A stretch of 64,000 bases of DNA from Thereva unica (lineage: Eukaryota; Arthropoda; Insecta; Diptera; Therevidae): NCBI GenBank assembly GCA_949987705.1, contig OX465283.1, forward strand, positions 134,008,101-134,072,100. The letters run 5' to 3'. The notes beneath the pieces are model-generated. The model ran no database searches and had not been told where the DNA came from. It saw only the letters and a program-made list of their open reading frames with translations. The translations under genes and the position numbers were made by a program. Positions 1-11,080 of this stretch are shown here, in pieces. Numbering within the stretch: position 1 is the first letter of the stretch; each line of letters begins with the position of its first letter.

Positions 1-1257
1 GGTTTAGACCACATCGAGGATGCATTGATCAAATATTCGCCCTCCGTCAGTTAATGGAAGAAAGAATTCGTTGCGGCAAACGAATTGTCGTCGTTTTCAT
101 CGATTTCAAATCCGCTTTCGACTGCATCGATTGGAACAGCTTGTGGAGAGTCTTGGTAACCGAACACGTGCCATTGAGAATCATCCAACTTCTCCAAGCG
201 TCGTACGATGGCTCAACCAGCAGCGTTCGTATTCGAAACGACTTATCCGAGGAGTTCCCGATTCAGACGGGTGTCCGACAGGGAAACGTCGCTTCGCCAC
301 TTCTCTTCAACGTTGTGATCGACGCGATTATGCGTGAAGCATTCGATGGACGACTCGGAGTTCAATACGATGACAACAACTTCGTAACAGACTTAATGTT
401 CGCCGACGATAGCGCTGTTTTCGCCGACACGGATGCCGAAGCAACGGACATCTTATACGATATTTCCCGCATCGCCCAATCATACGGGTTAAAAATCAAT
501 GCGGAAAAGACCAAAGTGCTCACAACGGATGGATCAAGAGCCAGTGTTCACCTGGATGGAACCCAAATCGAACAGGTTCCAAGGTTCAAATATTTGGGAT
601 CATTGGTTGAGGAAACGAAAGTAGCATCGACGACCGACGTTCACAGCCGTATCGGCCAGGCAACAGCAACATTCGCCTCGCTCAAGTGGTGCATATGGAA
701 ACGAGCAAATATCTCCATCAAAACAAAACTACGTCTTTACCGAACGTTGATTCTTCCGATTCTTCTTTATGGATCTGAAACGTGGACACTGCTCAAACCG
801 GACGTTAAGAAGCTCGAGGTCTTCCAAATGCGATGTTTGAGGCAGATCCTCCGTGTCTCACTCCGTGATCGCCTTCGAAACGAGGTTGTCAGACAAAGAT
901 GCGATCAGCAAACACTGATCGAAGAAGAAATGCAAAAACGTCGACTACGGTGATTTGGACATGTTTGCCGAATGGATGATAACCGCTTGCCACGTAAACT
1001 TCTCTGGCGAGACCGTCCTGCAGACTGGAGAATACAGCGATCGGCACCGAAGAAAACCTGGTTGAAGAACATCGAGGGTGACTTAAAGAATCAACGATTA
1101 TCAGTTACCGAGGCTCGAGACACCGCCAAAAACCGAGAAGAATGGAAGCGAATCGTGAATAGAGTTCGGGACCCAGCGGCACCGACAGCAGCGTATCCGT
1201 TGCGGGGACGTCCCGCTCGGACCGCCAGCTAACGGATCAAAGAAGAAGAAGAAGAAG
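1..1257 (+). mobile_element. RTE-like non-LTR retrotransposon, 3' part, with nonsense mutation
   Basis: The window opens inside the RT of a LINE. The frame runs from the first bases to a TGA at 951-953 and continues in the same frame to 1232. RT landmarks are VVVFIDFKSAFDCIDW (palm A), QTGVRQGNVASPLLFNVVID, LMFADDSAVFAD (catalytic YxDD-type site, here FADD) and the C-terminal LLYGSETWTLL block usual in RTE-type LINEs. The TGA stands where a conserved Trp is expected (RLR-stop-FGHVCRMDDNRLP), so one base change created it. The element ends in a simple (AAG)n tail at about 1239-1257. Both the 5' end and the endonuclease lie off the window. It is a dead copy with an otherwise open frame, so fairly young. 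The clade name is inferred from motif style only. Confidence 0.85.
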
Positions 1258-1389
1258 TGTATTTATATGCATAGCACCAGCATATAAATTATTGCAATAA
1301 CGTCTAAATGTAAACAATCGTGCCGTAGGATTAATTGGGCTGTGCGCTAACCCTGCATGACCGAACATGGATACCAAGTGTCATGCATT

Positions 1390-3120
1390 TACTATCAGCC
1401 TTCCAGCAGTCATTAAAGTCGGTGATCCGAAATCTCCAACAACTAATTAAGGAGAATTGTTCCAAATCAATAAATCTGTACTGGAGCAATAAGATCCGGT
1501 TCATAAGAGCCAGTGGTACGGGTACATTCACATAGATAAACTAAAACAAAGAAGGACTCATAACCTGCTAGAGAGGTTGCGATTGCCTGGGGACGTAGAT
1601 AGTGAGGGAATACTACGAAAGGCCGACTTTAATCCAGGTACATTTTACCATGATGATGACAATTATTTTCATGGGTAAGATGAGCAGGAGAAAGTAGTTT
1701 TGGTTGGAACCTTCTGCCAAAAAGTCTACGACCTGGCGAACTACTTTGACCTCCAAGGTGAGATTAGTGTATGGAGATGTAGTCGAATTCAGTGAGGATT
1801 GCCCTGCGGGCAACATCCCTGACAGCACTATTTTGGTGAAGAAGGACGAGCTCCTGCGAATTTTCTACATGTTAAAGAAAAAGAAATGGACAGGGATCGA
1901 CGGTATCCTCAATGTGGTTCTAAAGCAATTGCCTTAGGTGGCGGCGACATTTATGCCATGCTGTTCGACAATGCGCTGAACAATGTCTATTTTCTGGAAC
2001 ATTGGGCAACAGCCATGATATTTCCAATCCCCAAATATAAAAAAGAAAGATCAAATGCGGCCAGTCTCCGTCCAATAAGTTTACTTCCAAATAATAAGTT
2101 CGTTGATATGTTGGGTTGAGGATAACAAGAGTATTCCGGACAATTAGTTCGGATTCCGACCGGAACATGGCACTATCCATTCTTGCGCAAAGCTGGTGTC
2201 AGACATGTATTGGAATTTTTCTATACAACAGTGTTCGAGAGCAGGTCTGGTCGATTTCGAGAAACATTCGACTCTGTATGGGCTGAAGGGCTATTACTGT
2301 GAATAGTGCTTATGACACACATGGGGTATCGATACCGCGGTATTGCACATACCCAGTTTATACCACATGTCTGTCACCCAATACCCAGTTCATACCCAAG
2401 TAAACAAGTGGGTATAAACTGGGTATCGAAACCAACAAAATTTTGTTGGTATTAAGTGGGTATAGGGTCTTTTTACTGAACATAGCGACACCTATGTGCG
2501 AAAATCGGCCGAAAAAATGTAAATTTGCAGTTTTGTACCTTCAAGAATTTCAGAATAAAGAACAAGAACACTGAAAGCGGTTGCTACAGCTAAATTTAAA
2601 AAGGCGAAAATAGAGTGAAAACTAAAAAATATAATTGAAAATAGACGAAAAAGCTGTTCCGAATAAAAGGCGACGGGTATTAAGCAGCTTGGAGACTGGT
2701 TTCATTATAGAAGTGTGGAGGAACCATATTATTGAACTTCGTGGCAACATACGAAATAGTCATGTTTATGCCAATATTCAAAAAGATATCTCAATCTTTT
2801 CCTTCTCCAATCCAAATCTTGAATTCGCCTTAAGCTTAATTTAATTTCTTGTTGTTTGGCAAGGAATAAACCAAGAACATCTTCCACTTCCATTTTAAAA
2901 AATAATAATGCCACTTCAATTTAAATTTAACGAAATTCCGTATTGCAAAAAATTTTCCAACGACAGACGTCAAATTATACCCTTGTTTATGTGTGTCATG
3001 GATGCCGCGATACCGCGGTATTCGCCATATCTCGGTATCGATACCACGGTATCGATACCCCATGTGTGTCATAAGCATAGCTATGATATAACTATTAAAA
3101 ACGGGTTGCAGCAGTGAGCA
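1390..3120 (+). mobile_element. Decayed Jockey-like LINE, split by a TIR element
   Basis: Fragments of a LINE RT can be read across several frames. KKKWTGIDGILNVVLKQLP (from ~1878) is followed, after a frameshift near 1935, by WATAMIFPIPKYKKE and SLRPISLLPNNK (~2000-2105). Then come FGFRPEHGTIHS (~2150) and the palm A region ETFDSVWAEGLLL (~2265). The reading then jumps over the insertion at 2313-3071 and resumes with LKHSYDITIKNGL at 3074. Stops and shifts show it is long dead. The part upstream of 1690 is much less certain. Family level: Jockey/CR1-like from motif style. Confidence 0.65.
2313..3071. mobile_element. Tc1/mariner-like nonautonomous TIR element (TA target)
   Basis: The ends are inverted copies of each other: TGACACACATGGGGTATCGA at the left and its near-complement at 3045-3071, with the similarity running about 30 bp. 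It is flanked by TA (2311-2312 and 3072-3073). The host LINE reading frame continues cleanly when the element and one TA are removed, which fixes both boundaries. The 759-bp interior has no transposase frame. It holds further short palindromes built on the word GGGTAT (2340-2470). TA duplication plus TIRs suggests a Tc1/mariner-type MITE; the superfamily is inferred. Confidence 0.7.
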
Positions 3121-3472
3121 GCCGCCGCCGTCAATAGTTTTGAAAGGATATTGAATACCTAGTAAATTTTTTGCTGCATCTACTCCAGTTCATTCTTACT
3201 GAATGGTTCAGGATTGATTTCGATTGTTTCTACTTAATAAACAAGGATAAAGCGACAACCCCCTCCAAACAACGTGAATAGTTTGATCGCCCTGTAAACA
3301 TGTTTACATGCCTTAAGTTTTCTTTTAAATGGAATAACCTGCAGTATTTTTCTCGAGGGGAGCTGGTGAAATATTTTTTTTTTTTTAATTTCCGCCCTAC
3401 CATTTCAGAGTTCGATGTTTCGATTCCAAGCAGCGCTGTGATCGTTCGCCTTTATATGTATATTACTCCCAC

Positions 3473-3800
3473 CTTTTTTATATCAGGAATCATCCCTTGC
3501 ACTACCGGTCCATCATGCCATTAGTGACGTCATGGTGGCATGTCTAATAGCAAGCTTAGTTCGAAGGGTAGCATAGGTTTCAAGGTTGAAGAAGATGGCG
3601 AACAACTTTGTTTTTGAACTCTTTGATGTTGTAGGAGCTCCGAAATACATACTGTTTCAGATTCTCCTACAGTCGGGTTATCTCTTTATGAATGAATTCC
3701 TAGTTTGAATAGTGCTTGGAAAAGAAGGCTGCAGGTAGAGGAAATGAGCCGAGCAGTTCAATCTTGTGTTGCGGATATAAGACAACCGTGGACACTTCCC
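3473..3800 (-). mobile_element. LINE-J 3'-end fragment, antisense
   Basis: This stretch parallels the minus-strand LINE-J copy at 40728-41090. Shared landmarks in order are a T-rich start with TATATCA, a CACTACCGGTC-like block, GCAAGCTTAGTTCGAAGG, a GATGGCGA block, GAACTCTTTGATGTTGTA, and GAGCCGAGC followed by CTTGTGTTGCGG. It therefore holds the 3' UTR and last codons of a LINE-J element on the minus strand. It is heavily diverged and shows no open frame. Confidence 0.6.
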
Positions 3801-3957
3801 GGACGGGCAATCGCAATGATAGTAGCGTTTGCGGGCATTCTTTTGCTCTTAATCTAACCCCCGCAGCAGAGCCGGATTAAGAAACTGGAGAAAAAAATCA
3901 ATCCATTAACCTTGATAGCAGAAAGAGAACAATATCTTAATGGTTTCAAATTAGGGC

Positions 3958-4347
3958 GGCTTTCAGTAATGTAGTTTGCGCATAATTGGTTTTACATTAG
4001 TTTCATTAAAGCAAGCATGCGCATGCACAGAGTTCATAAATGCAAACATGCGATACAAATGTGCGCAAGCTCTGCAAGTTTTTTGATAGCCTTGCCAACA
4101 AATTTGAAGAAGAAGATACTTCGATGTTAAATGTCAAAGTATTGGTTGGCAACATAAAATAGATGAGGAAAATATGGATAGCTTGAGGCAATATATTAAA
4201 GAACATCAAAAATGGCAATTAATCAGCGTCACATTTAACTATGGCGAAACAATTTCACAAATGAATTCTTGCATGCATGCGCAAATGATTTTTCCGCAAG
4301 TGGAAACTTGCGCATTTTGCGCAAGCAAGTATGCATTACTGAAAGCA
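3958..4347. mobile_element. Putative ~390-bp TIR element
   Basis: GCTTTCAGTAATG at 3959-3971 recurs inverted as CATTACTGAAAGC at 4334-4346. Just inside each end lies a TTGCGCA-type word, and the interior is rich in TGCGCA and GCATGC palindromes. No target duplication is clear and the interior encodes nothing recognisable. Confidence 0.45.
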
Positions 4348-4351
4348 ACCT

Positions 4352-5470
4352 CAATTTCAATACATTCGCTAGTGCCATCACCTGTAGTAGGACATTTGAA
4401 TGGGAATTGCTATAAATAAATTGTAGAAAGCAGGGTTTGAGCTTACAGATATATTGGAATTTGATGAAACGGAGTACTCCCGAGGACCTCCAACTACCCC
4501 TGCTGTTGTTTTGGGGGATTTCACTCCTAGTAGAAACGCATAAAATATCCGCCAGGTTTTCAAGCTTTAGCTACTTAAAAGTAGATGGCTTTTTGTTTTT
4601 TCAGTAAAATAAACTGTCAGATTAATTATTATATGGTGCATTTTTAAAGTAAACAAAACAAGTAACAGTTTAAAGTGAATAAAATAAATAACAGTGGAAT
4701 TTAAAAAATTATAAAATGGATAATATTGATAGATATAATACGGTAAGATAAAATAAATTGTTTTATTATACCCTTGTTTACTTCTTTAATTAAAAATCGC
4801 GTTCCATTGGCCATGTACTCGGGAGTAGAAAAAATCTCTCAATGGAACGCGGCTATTATAGCTTCCCAAAAATATATTATTTAAAGAAAATGTGTTCTGT
4901 ACTATATGTATCGAAAATTAATTTAATGGAAATTCAGGCAAACACATTTTTAGAGCAATATCGGATCAGACATCTGTTTTTCAACTGATTCCAAGCATCG
5001 CCATTATTTCTAATATATTCCCTTAGCATAACCCAGCTATCTACCACAAAAGAACAAGAGATTTTCTTTCTGCTTTGTACAGGCAAGAGAGACTCGCACC
5101 ATCTATTTTCCGGGGAGCTGAACTGGGGGCTTCGCGTCGTCGATGCTATGTTGAATGAAGGCTAGCAGGGACGGATTGGCTCTGCCTTAGCGGCCCGAGC
5201 ATTTCGGTAGCAACGGGTCCAAAGGAACTCGACTCCCCCTTCCCCCTTCTCCGCCCTTCAGCACACCTTCAGTCCTTCAATAGAGCAAAAGTAGGAGGAA
5301 TTCAAGGTACATAAAATAAAAGGTAAAACTCTCCGGGATTCGAGAATTGGTTGCATTAGAGATATGTAATCCCCTAAAAATCATGAGCACCACAATCAGC
5401 CATCTTGGGATCTTGGAAAAAAATTTCGAAATAGTTATACTATCAATATGGATTATGGTGCCCACTATGT
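4352..5470. other. Unannotated stretch
   Basis: Apart from the hairpin at 4798-4851 I see no coding signal, no paired element ends and no RNA gene. The DNA is mostly AT-rich, with a GC-richer patch near 5100-5270 (GACTCGCACC to CTCCGCCCTT) that I cannot assign. Confidence 0.4.
4798..4851. repeat. Short perfect hairpin
   Basis: CGCGTTCCATTG (4798-4809) and its exact complement CAATGGAACGCG (4840-4851) flank a 30-base loop. It may be a remnant of an element end; no function can be read from it. Confidence 0.5.
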
Positions 5471-5476
5471 ACCTTG

Positions 5477-5659
5477 GGAGAAATTAGCTTGGTCCACGCC
5501 GTGCGCCTATTGCACGGGTCGGTCCAAGGTCCATAGGAAATAGGAAATTTTCGTTCGTCTATATCACGGTCTATGCAGTACTTTCTCGAGTCTAATTTTG
5601 CATGGACCCAGGACCGGCCTGTGCAATAAGCGCACGGCGCGCACCGTGCTAATTTCTCC
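5477..5659. mobile_element. 183-bp inverted-repeat (foldback/MITE) element
   Basis: The arms start with GGAGAAATTAGC and end with GCTAATTTCTCC. The similarity runs about 58 bp inward on each side (GCCGTGCGC, TATTGCAC and GGTCC are shared). The two arms cover nearly two thirds of the element. No clean target duplication was found. Confidence 0.6.
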
Positions 5660-5940
5660 TTTACCCTTTCTCTCGATTTAGGGTCAGCTCTGAGAAATAC
5701 TTCTCTGAGGCGGCGAGGAAAGCCGGCCGAAGGCGAGCTCCAGGCAGGGAAAAGAATCGACGAAGAGGAAAGTCCACATCCGATATTCGTAATCCGATTA
5801 TTACGAAACTATAAGTTTCTTCACAAAAAAAAAAAATCCTGAACACTCAACCTCCGGCCCACCGGTAACCCGGCCCTTCGAGCACAAGGCCATTCCAGTC
5901 CTGAAGGCTAGAACATAAGTTCGCGCGGCAAGTTCGTACT

Positions 5941-5960
5941 ACACACACACACACACACAC
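5941..5960. repeat. (AC)10 microsatellite
   Basis: Twenty bases of pure AC dinucleotide. Confidence 0.95.
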
Positions 5961-6014
5961 CGAACTTTCTTTTCAACCTTACGGCGCATACTTACACTTA
6001 TAGGAAAAAAGCAT

Positions 6015-6597
6015 ACCCAGCGGAAAAACTAGCGAGGGGTTACTCAGATAACCCAAGAATTCTATACTGATTTGTGTATCCACCTACATGGTAGTCGAAA
6101 AATTCTACTGCAAATATAGGAAAATGGAGGTCTTTACATTGTAATGGCTAGGTAAGCAACTAGGTAATGCCTTGTGAAATACTTTCGTTGGAAATGTGAT
6201 GTGCTTTTACTATTCTTTGTCTTGTCGAAGCCTCTCTTCTTGAGTTTATTCCGTCCTCAAAATTCGGAGTGGATCGTGATCAAATGCAATCTAAAAGATA
6301 TCTTGCTAGTAAAATTCTCACCAAATGTAGCGTAAACGGAATGGTAATTTCGGATAGTAATGTTTTTAATGCTAAAAAGAGTAACCAGAAATTTATTCTG
6401 CATGTCTTACATGGTAATCTATGTATTCACCTAATACACTTCGCCTCTGAAATAAGTCCTCGTCTGCCATGCCTACTGTAAGTACTTACAGCCCTAGGAC
6501 ATCCCTATGTAAAAGTAACCTATTATTTCATCACAAAGGTAATGGGTCCATCTCATTACCCCCTCGCTTACCTAGTCATTACATTTCCCGCTGGGGT
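6015..6597. mobile_element. ~583-bp TIR element with possible TA target
   Basis: The left end CCCAGCGG (preceded by TA) and the right end CCGCTGGGG (followed by TA) are complementary. Further in, AGCGAGGGG on the left mirrors CCCCTCGCT on the right, and CTAGGTAAGC near 6150 mirrors GCTTACCTAG near 6567. The interior has no transposase. It fits a Tc1/mariner-type MITE, but the TA duplication is short and could be chance. Confidence 0.5.
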
Positions 6598-7059
6598 ATA
6601 GCTGTCCAACTTAGCTTATCGCCGAGCTTCTTGTATAGGTTGAAATAGCTCGAGTTGTAAATTATATTTGGAAGCCACAATTTCTATGGACATTTTCAAT
6701 AAAAACGTAGTTTATGCGCCTCGACCTTCGCCTGAACGACAAAGTCGGTGTTTTTTGTGGTGGACTGCATAATTTTTTTTATGTGGAGCTTACCTCTAGA
6801 CGAGCGCCTATGTTGCCTATGCTTAAATCCGGCCCCGCGTCTCAAGGTGACTTTCAAAACCCAGTCTAAAATAAGGGAATAGAATTTTTATATTACAGCA
6901 CGGGTCAATGGTTTGAATGAATTTGCACCTCTTAAGAAATCCCCAGAACTAAGATGCTCATTTGACGATTTGAAAAATGTGGTGGGTCATTCAACCTTAG
7001 ATCCTCAGATAAAGTTATACTCAAGACGTTAAGATATGGGTCAGCTGTTAGACTCACGC

Positions 7060-7250
7060 TCATTCACGCTTACTCCTACCCAAAAAAGGGTCAACTAGTA
7101 TGTGAGAACTATAGAAGTATGACCCTCCTCAACTCAGCGTATACAATACCGTCTACAATTTTGTACCACATACATACTTCTATCGATCGCAGATGGCCCA
7201 GTAGATACTTATCAATGATTATGATTATGCCATATAGAAAGGAACTAAGA
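7060..7250 (+). mobile_element. LINE RT remnant
   Basis: The plus strand reads CENYRSMTLLNSAYTIPSTI (about 7100-7160), matching the conserved NYRGISLLNSAYKILSTIL-type block of LINE RTs, with a Lys-Lys-Gly block just before it. Flanking frames are broken. Only this small part of an RT domain survives. Confidence 0.55.
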
Positions 7251-7976
7251 CGTTCACGGGTTTTTATTGCAGGAATCGTTCAATGGGCAATTAATAAAGA
7301 AAAACCGCGGAGTGTTAGGTATTAAATTAGAGGGTGAAAATTGGAGATAGCGGTCAAATTGGACCCTTTTTAGTTTTGCAATATATCTCGCACAAGAGGC
7401 TAAATTAGTCGATTTCCGGGACAACCAATGACTTCTGTTCAAAACAGAAAATTGCCCTACGAGCTAGCTTGTAATGTACATTCATCTGCAAACTGCAATC
7501 AATGAGTCGTACAGTCCGGTCATAAAAATTTAAAGCTCCGATAGAGTTCAGTTAATTGCAGAACCGCGCAATAGTTGGCATTTTCAAAGCACCAGCAAAG
7601 GTTTTGTTTTGGTACGTGCAGCCATTCTACTTGGGAGATTGGGTGAGCGAGGTATAGAAACCTTTATAATTCTCTTTTTTCTTTAAACCCAAGACAAGAA
7701 AAGAGAAAACAATAGAGGGTCATATACCTCTCTCACTTGAACTAGCAAGCATGATTGGAGGGCTGTGCAGCTTCCGAAGAAACTCGTTTGGCACCCAGGA
7801 GATGCTATTGCCCAGCACTGCTTTATTGGTAGAAACTGAAGGCAATAGTTGCAAAATAACGTATAATAAAATGCCCTTGCCAGCTGTCTTTTACTTCTTT
7901 TCCATCATTGTTTACCACCTGTGCATATCCGGCTTTGTGTCTTGTATTGTGGAGGTGCTATCATTTCAATAACTAA
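7251..7976. other. Unannotated stretch
   Basis: No gene, paired repeats or RNA gene seen. The 73-codon open frame at 7751-7972 has no recognisable domain and I do not count it as a gene. Confidence 0.4.
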
Positions 7977-8781
7977 ACTAATTGGGATGTGGGTTCGACC
8001 CTTTCGGTCCACACGATCAACTTCCCAGTATGATGGATGTTGAATATTATGATTGGATATTTTAATAATAAATGAACAATAGGCAATATAGAATATAATA
8101 CCGAGAATTTGTCACAATTGTTTATCAATATTTTCGCTAAAATGTCAAACTAAATGTGCGCACTTACAAGATTAGGATGACGAAAATGTATATAAAATTG
8201 ATGTATTAATGTTATAGCTCACACTTGGGTAATAAATGAAGAATATGTTGTTATTCCAAACTTCAAATATATTGTTAAATTTTAGCCACCTCAAGTTGCA
8301 GCTAATGGTGCTACGATCCACCAAAATAATGACCACATTGCTATATCTTTAACAACTCATTCCGAAGTTACCAAAAACATTATCATTAGTCCTAGCAGCG
8401 AAGTGTGTGTAGGCAGAGAATGAACAAAATATTTTAATTTTAGCTATTTATGCATGAGCGCATAACACATGATTTAGAGTGGTGATTTCAATATTAATTT
8501 GTCTTCAGAGACGATGCACCCTTTACTACATTTTCTGTATGAAAAATTGAACTTAACGATTTCAAATGTTGATGAGAGCACCACGAAAGATGAAACCTCC
8601 TTTGATGAAGTTTTTACGCGATATTAAGATCAGTTTCAATTGACAATAATTCTTACACAGTATTTCCGTTTTTAAAGAAAACTCGGATTTTGACGAGTGA
8701 TGACTCTTTGGGAAGCTATTGCTCGGCTGAATCCATAAAAGTGAACTTCATTTTGAACGGGTGTCATTCCAACGCTTCGAT

Positions 8782-9130
8782 CGGCACCTCAATGAAGTCA
8801 ATATCATTTTTGGTTTGCGTTCTATCGAGCATGTACAAAAATCACTTACGCCCTTTAAACATAGATACCGCTTGATCGAATTTTATGAAAATCTTTTCAA
8901 AGCGTACTTTCGGTAATACGCTACGATCGGCACCTCAAAGAAGTCGGTATCATGGTTGGTTCGTGCTACATATATCGTACATGTACAAAAAATCACTTAC
9001 GCCGCTTAAACAAAAAAACGGCTCGACCGAATTTTATGAAAATCTTTTCAGATCATATTTCGGTTAATACGCTTCGAACGGCACCTCAACGAAGTCGATA
9101 TCATTTTTGGTTCGTGCGATATCGTGCAGG
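8782..9130 (+). repeat. Tandem ~146-bp units in repeat R copy 1
   Basis: CGGCACCTCAA starts units at 8782, 8928 and 9079 (spacings 146 and 151). Each is followed by a ~20-base gap, a TATCNTG-type word, GTACAAAAATCACTTACGCC and GAATTTTATGAAAATCTTTT. The third unit is cut short by the AC run at about 9152-9177. Confidence 0.85.
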
Positions 9131-9151
9131 AAAAAATGACCACATCCGTAC

Positions 9152-9177
9152 GCACACACACACACACACACACACAT
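9152..9177. repeat. (CA)n microsatellite in repeat R
   Basis: Thirteen CA units, within the 3' part of repeat R; copy 2 has a shorter, interrupted run at the same place. Confidence 0.9.
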
Positions 9178-9329
9178 ACTTCCTCCCAATTTTTTGCTTA
9201 AAATGCTCCTGGGATCTTGAAAGATGAAAATTCGTCGAAAATTTCGATTTCGATTTTCGGACCGATTATAATAACTTCCTATACTGGCAAGTTAACAAGG
9301 GAATCGCACATCGATATTCATTTCACTTA

Positions 9330-9720
9330 CTTAAGATTTTAAGTTAGCATATGACAGCGTGAAGCATGAGGAGCTATTTAAAGCTATGGAGCGCTTCCGG
9401 TTTCCAAAACTCCTGATCGAAATAGCAAAAGCTACAATCAAGGTAGTACGATGTAGAGTAAGAGTTGAACGAGACGTCTCAGAAAGTTATACATCACAGA
9501 GAGGGCCTGAAATAAGATGACTCTCAGCCACTCTTTAACAAGTCGACAGAGATAATGGTCTACGCTGATGACGTCGCTCTAATAGATAGGTATTGTGAAA
9601 TAAGATAGCAAGTGTGAAATAAGCCTTCATCAATCTGAAAACAGTTTCAAAAAGAATGGGATTACTCGTTTACGAAGCAAAACTAAGTATCTTTGCACTA
9701 GTAAATAAAAAATCCAATAC
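9330..9720 (+). mobile_element. Decayed LINE RT fragment
   Basis: The plus strand reads YDSVKHEELFKAMERFRFPK (palm A side), then VRCRVRVERDVSESYTSQRG, and later IMVYADDVALIDR (catalytic YADD box, ~9552-9590). The stretch between LSATL and YADD is far too short, so the core palm is deleted. It is a small dead relic lying 3' of Osiris gene 1. Confidence 0.65.
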
Positions 9721-9996
9721 TATCCATAGACCCATAAACTAAATTTTAAAGGGAATAAACACATTGATTTACTCGAGTCCTAATCAATCCATAATCTATT
9801 AAACAATGGTTCCTGGCCTACTGATCAAGTTCCTACTTGAATGAAAATGCAAATTCACCACAGCTTCCATATTTTGATATCGAAAACTCTTTTGCACTAA
9901 CATAACATAAAATCCACTATGTCTTTAAAAAAATAAGTTGTTCAATATTTCAATCATGTCAATGACAGACATCAACAGTCACCAAATTAAACTTAC

Positions 9997-10991
9997 CTGC
10001 CATTTGTGAATCATCCCTTTTCACCTTCGGTCCCATTCCATTCATCGCTGCAACAATTTGTGATTGTGTGGCATTCTGTTGTTCTATCGCATGATTCAAT
10101 TGACTTTCTGCTACAGCATGCTCCATTGCCGCATGATGTGGATAATGCAGTGAGTACATATCAGCCGCCGATAGCTCTGCCCCTGGAATTCCATGTGACG
10201 GAATTGTATACTCCATATTATATGGCATCACAAACGGATGATGTTCATGATGTTCCGGATAATGAGCCAGCAGCATCCTGAATAGAACAATATTCATTTA
10301 GTGTCTTTCTTAAAAAAAGGAGGGTCATTGAGTATCCTACTTCTCTTGTGCAGTTTCCATTAATTTTTTAATTACCAAGCCGGCAGCTACAAGGAATGCA
10401 AGTTTTGATACGATTAGAGCCTTAAATGTTAGTGCACTGACAGCCTTAAAAGCGAGCATCGTCCAACCTAGCATGTTTGCAAATATTAACGATGGTAAAA
10501 TAATTTGAAGATTTTTCTTTTCTTTTTTTCCGCCTCTACCGCGTGCTGTGATATAATAAAATATTCATAGTTTTGATAATGGAACAAAAACAAATTTTCT
10601 AAATCCAACCTTCTGCATTAACACGCTTAAGTAATGCCACCTCTAAGAAACCTGGATTATCCTCGGAGTTCTGAACGCTAAACACCATCGGACCAATCGG
10701 AATTCGAATTGAGTTTCCATTTAAAAAATTCACAATTTTCGACGATCGTTCGGTTGTGATTTTATGTAATTTTGGCACTGGGTTTACACTGAATAATCCG
10801 AAATCAATTGGTTTACGATTTTCATACAGGTTAACAATATTTTTTGCCACTGATTTGACACAACTAGCATTATTAGCACAATCCCAACTCATGTTATCCA
10901 GCACTGTTTTCGTAACATCCTCTTGGCACAATGCCGTATTAAATAAGTATATCACAAGCATCAGGGACACTTTAGCATTTTTGAAGGACAT
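9997..10991 (-). CDS. Osiris family protein (DUF1676), gene 1, terminal exon missing
   Basis: Three exons are visible: 10610-10991, 10341-10545 and 9997-10277, with introns of 64 and 63 bp. Splice sites are AAG|GTTGGA to CACAG, then AGAA|GTAGGA to TTCAG; the joins keep frame. The ATG at 10989-10991 opens a signal peptide (SLMLVIYLFNTALC). The CANNASC cysteine pair and ENRKPIDFGLFSVNP follow in the DUF1676 region. Exon 2 encodes a basic patch and a long hydrophobic segment (LPSLIFANMLGWTMLAFKAV...). Exon 3 is rich in His, Tyr and Met (HYPEHHEHHPF). Exon 3 ends at a strong donor (CAG|GTAAGT at 9996), so at least one more exon lies to the left and was not recognised; about 289 codons are seen. 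Osiris proteins are insect-specific, clustered, and tied to cuticle-secreting cells; the family call is firm, the paralogue is not. Confidence 0.85.
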
Positions 10992-11043
10992 TTTTTCCTA
11001 GTTAACTCTCACCAGTGAAGCAAGAAGGAATAAAACAAAGACT

Positions 11044-11080
11044 ACAACTGAAAAAGTGCATCTTCTGATTTTATTGTTTT
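11044..11080 (-). promoter_or_regulatory. Possible initiator/core promoter of Osiris gene 1
   Basis: On the minus strand TTCAGTTG lies about 57 bases upstream of the ATG and matches the arthropod initiator TCAGTY. An A/T-rich CAATAAAAT lies roughly 30 bases further upstream. No ATG lies between them and the start codon. Suggestive only. Confidence 0.35.

Larger units (their letters stand above)
7977..9293 (+). mobile_element. Dispersed repeat R, copy 1, with internal tandem units
   Basis: This copy and the one at 15052-16083 share the start (GGGATGTGGGTTCGACCC and onwards), a ~200-bp unique block, tandem ~146-bp units, an (AC)n run and the end (CGATTTTCGGACCGATTA, then ACTTCCTATACTGG). AACTTCCCAGTAT near 8020 and ATACTGGCAAGTT at the far end form an imperfect inverted pair. 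However, the homology starts about 45 bp outside that pair, so the true boundaries are unsure. No protein is encoded. Class unknown: it could be a MITE with a minisatellite or a Helitron-like element. Confidence 0.7.

Noticed and set aside
3866..6838. 3-kb hAT element suggested by AGAGCCGGATTAAG and CTTAAATCCGGCCCC
   Set aside because: The two words are inverted, but there is no matching 8-bp flank and other complete elements lie between them.
9820..9950. Candidate last exon of Osiris gene 1 after GATCAG on the minus strand
   Set aside because: It gives a short in-frame end but has no polypyrimidine tract and no Osiris-like motif.
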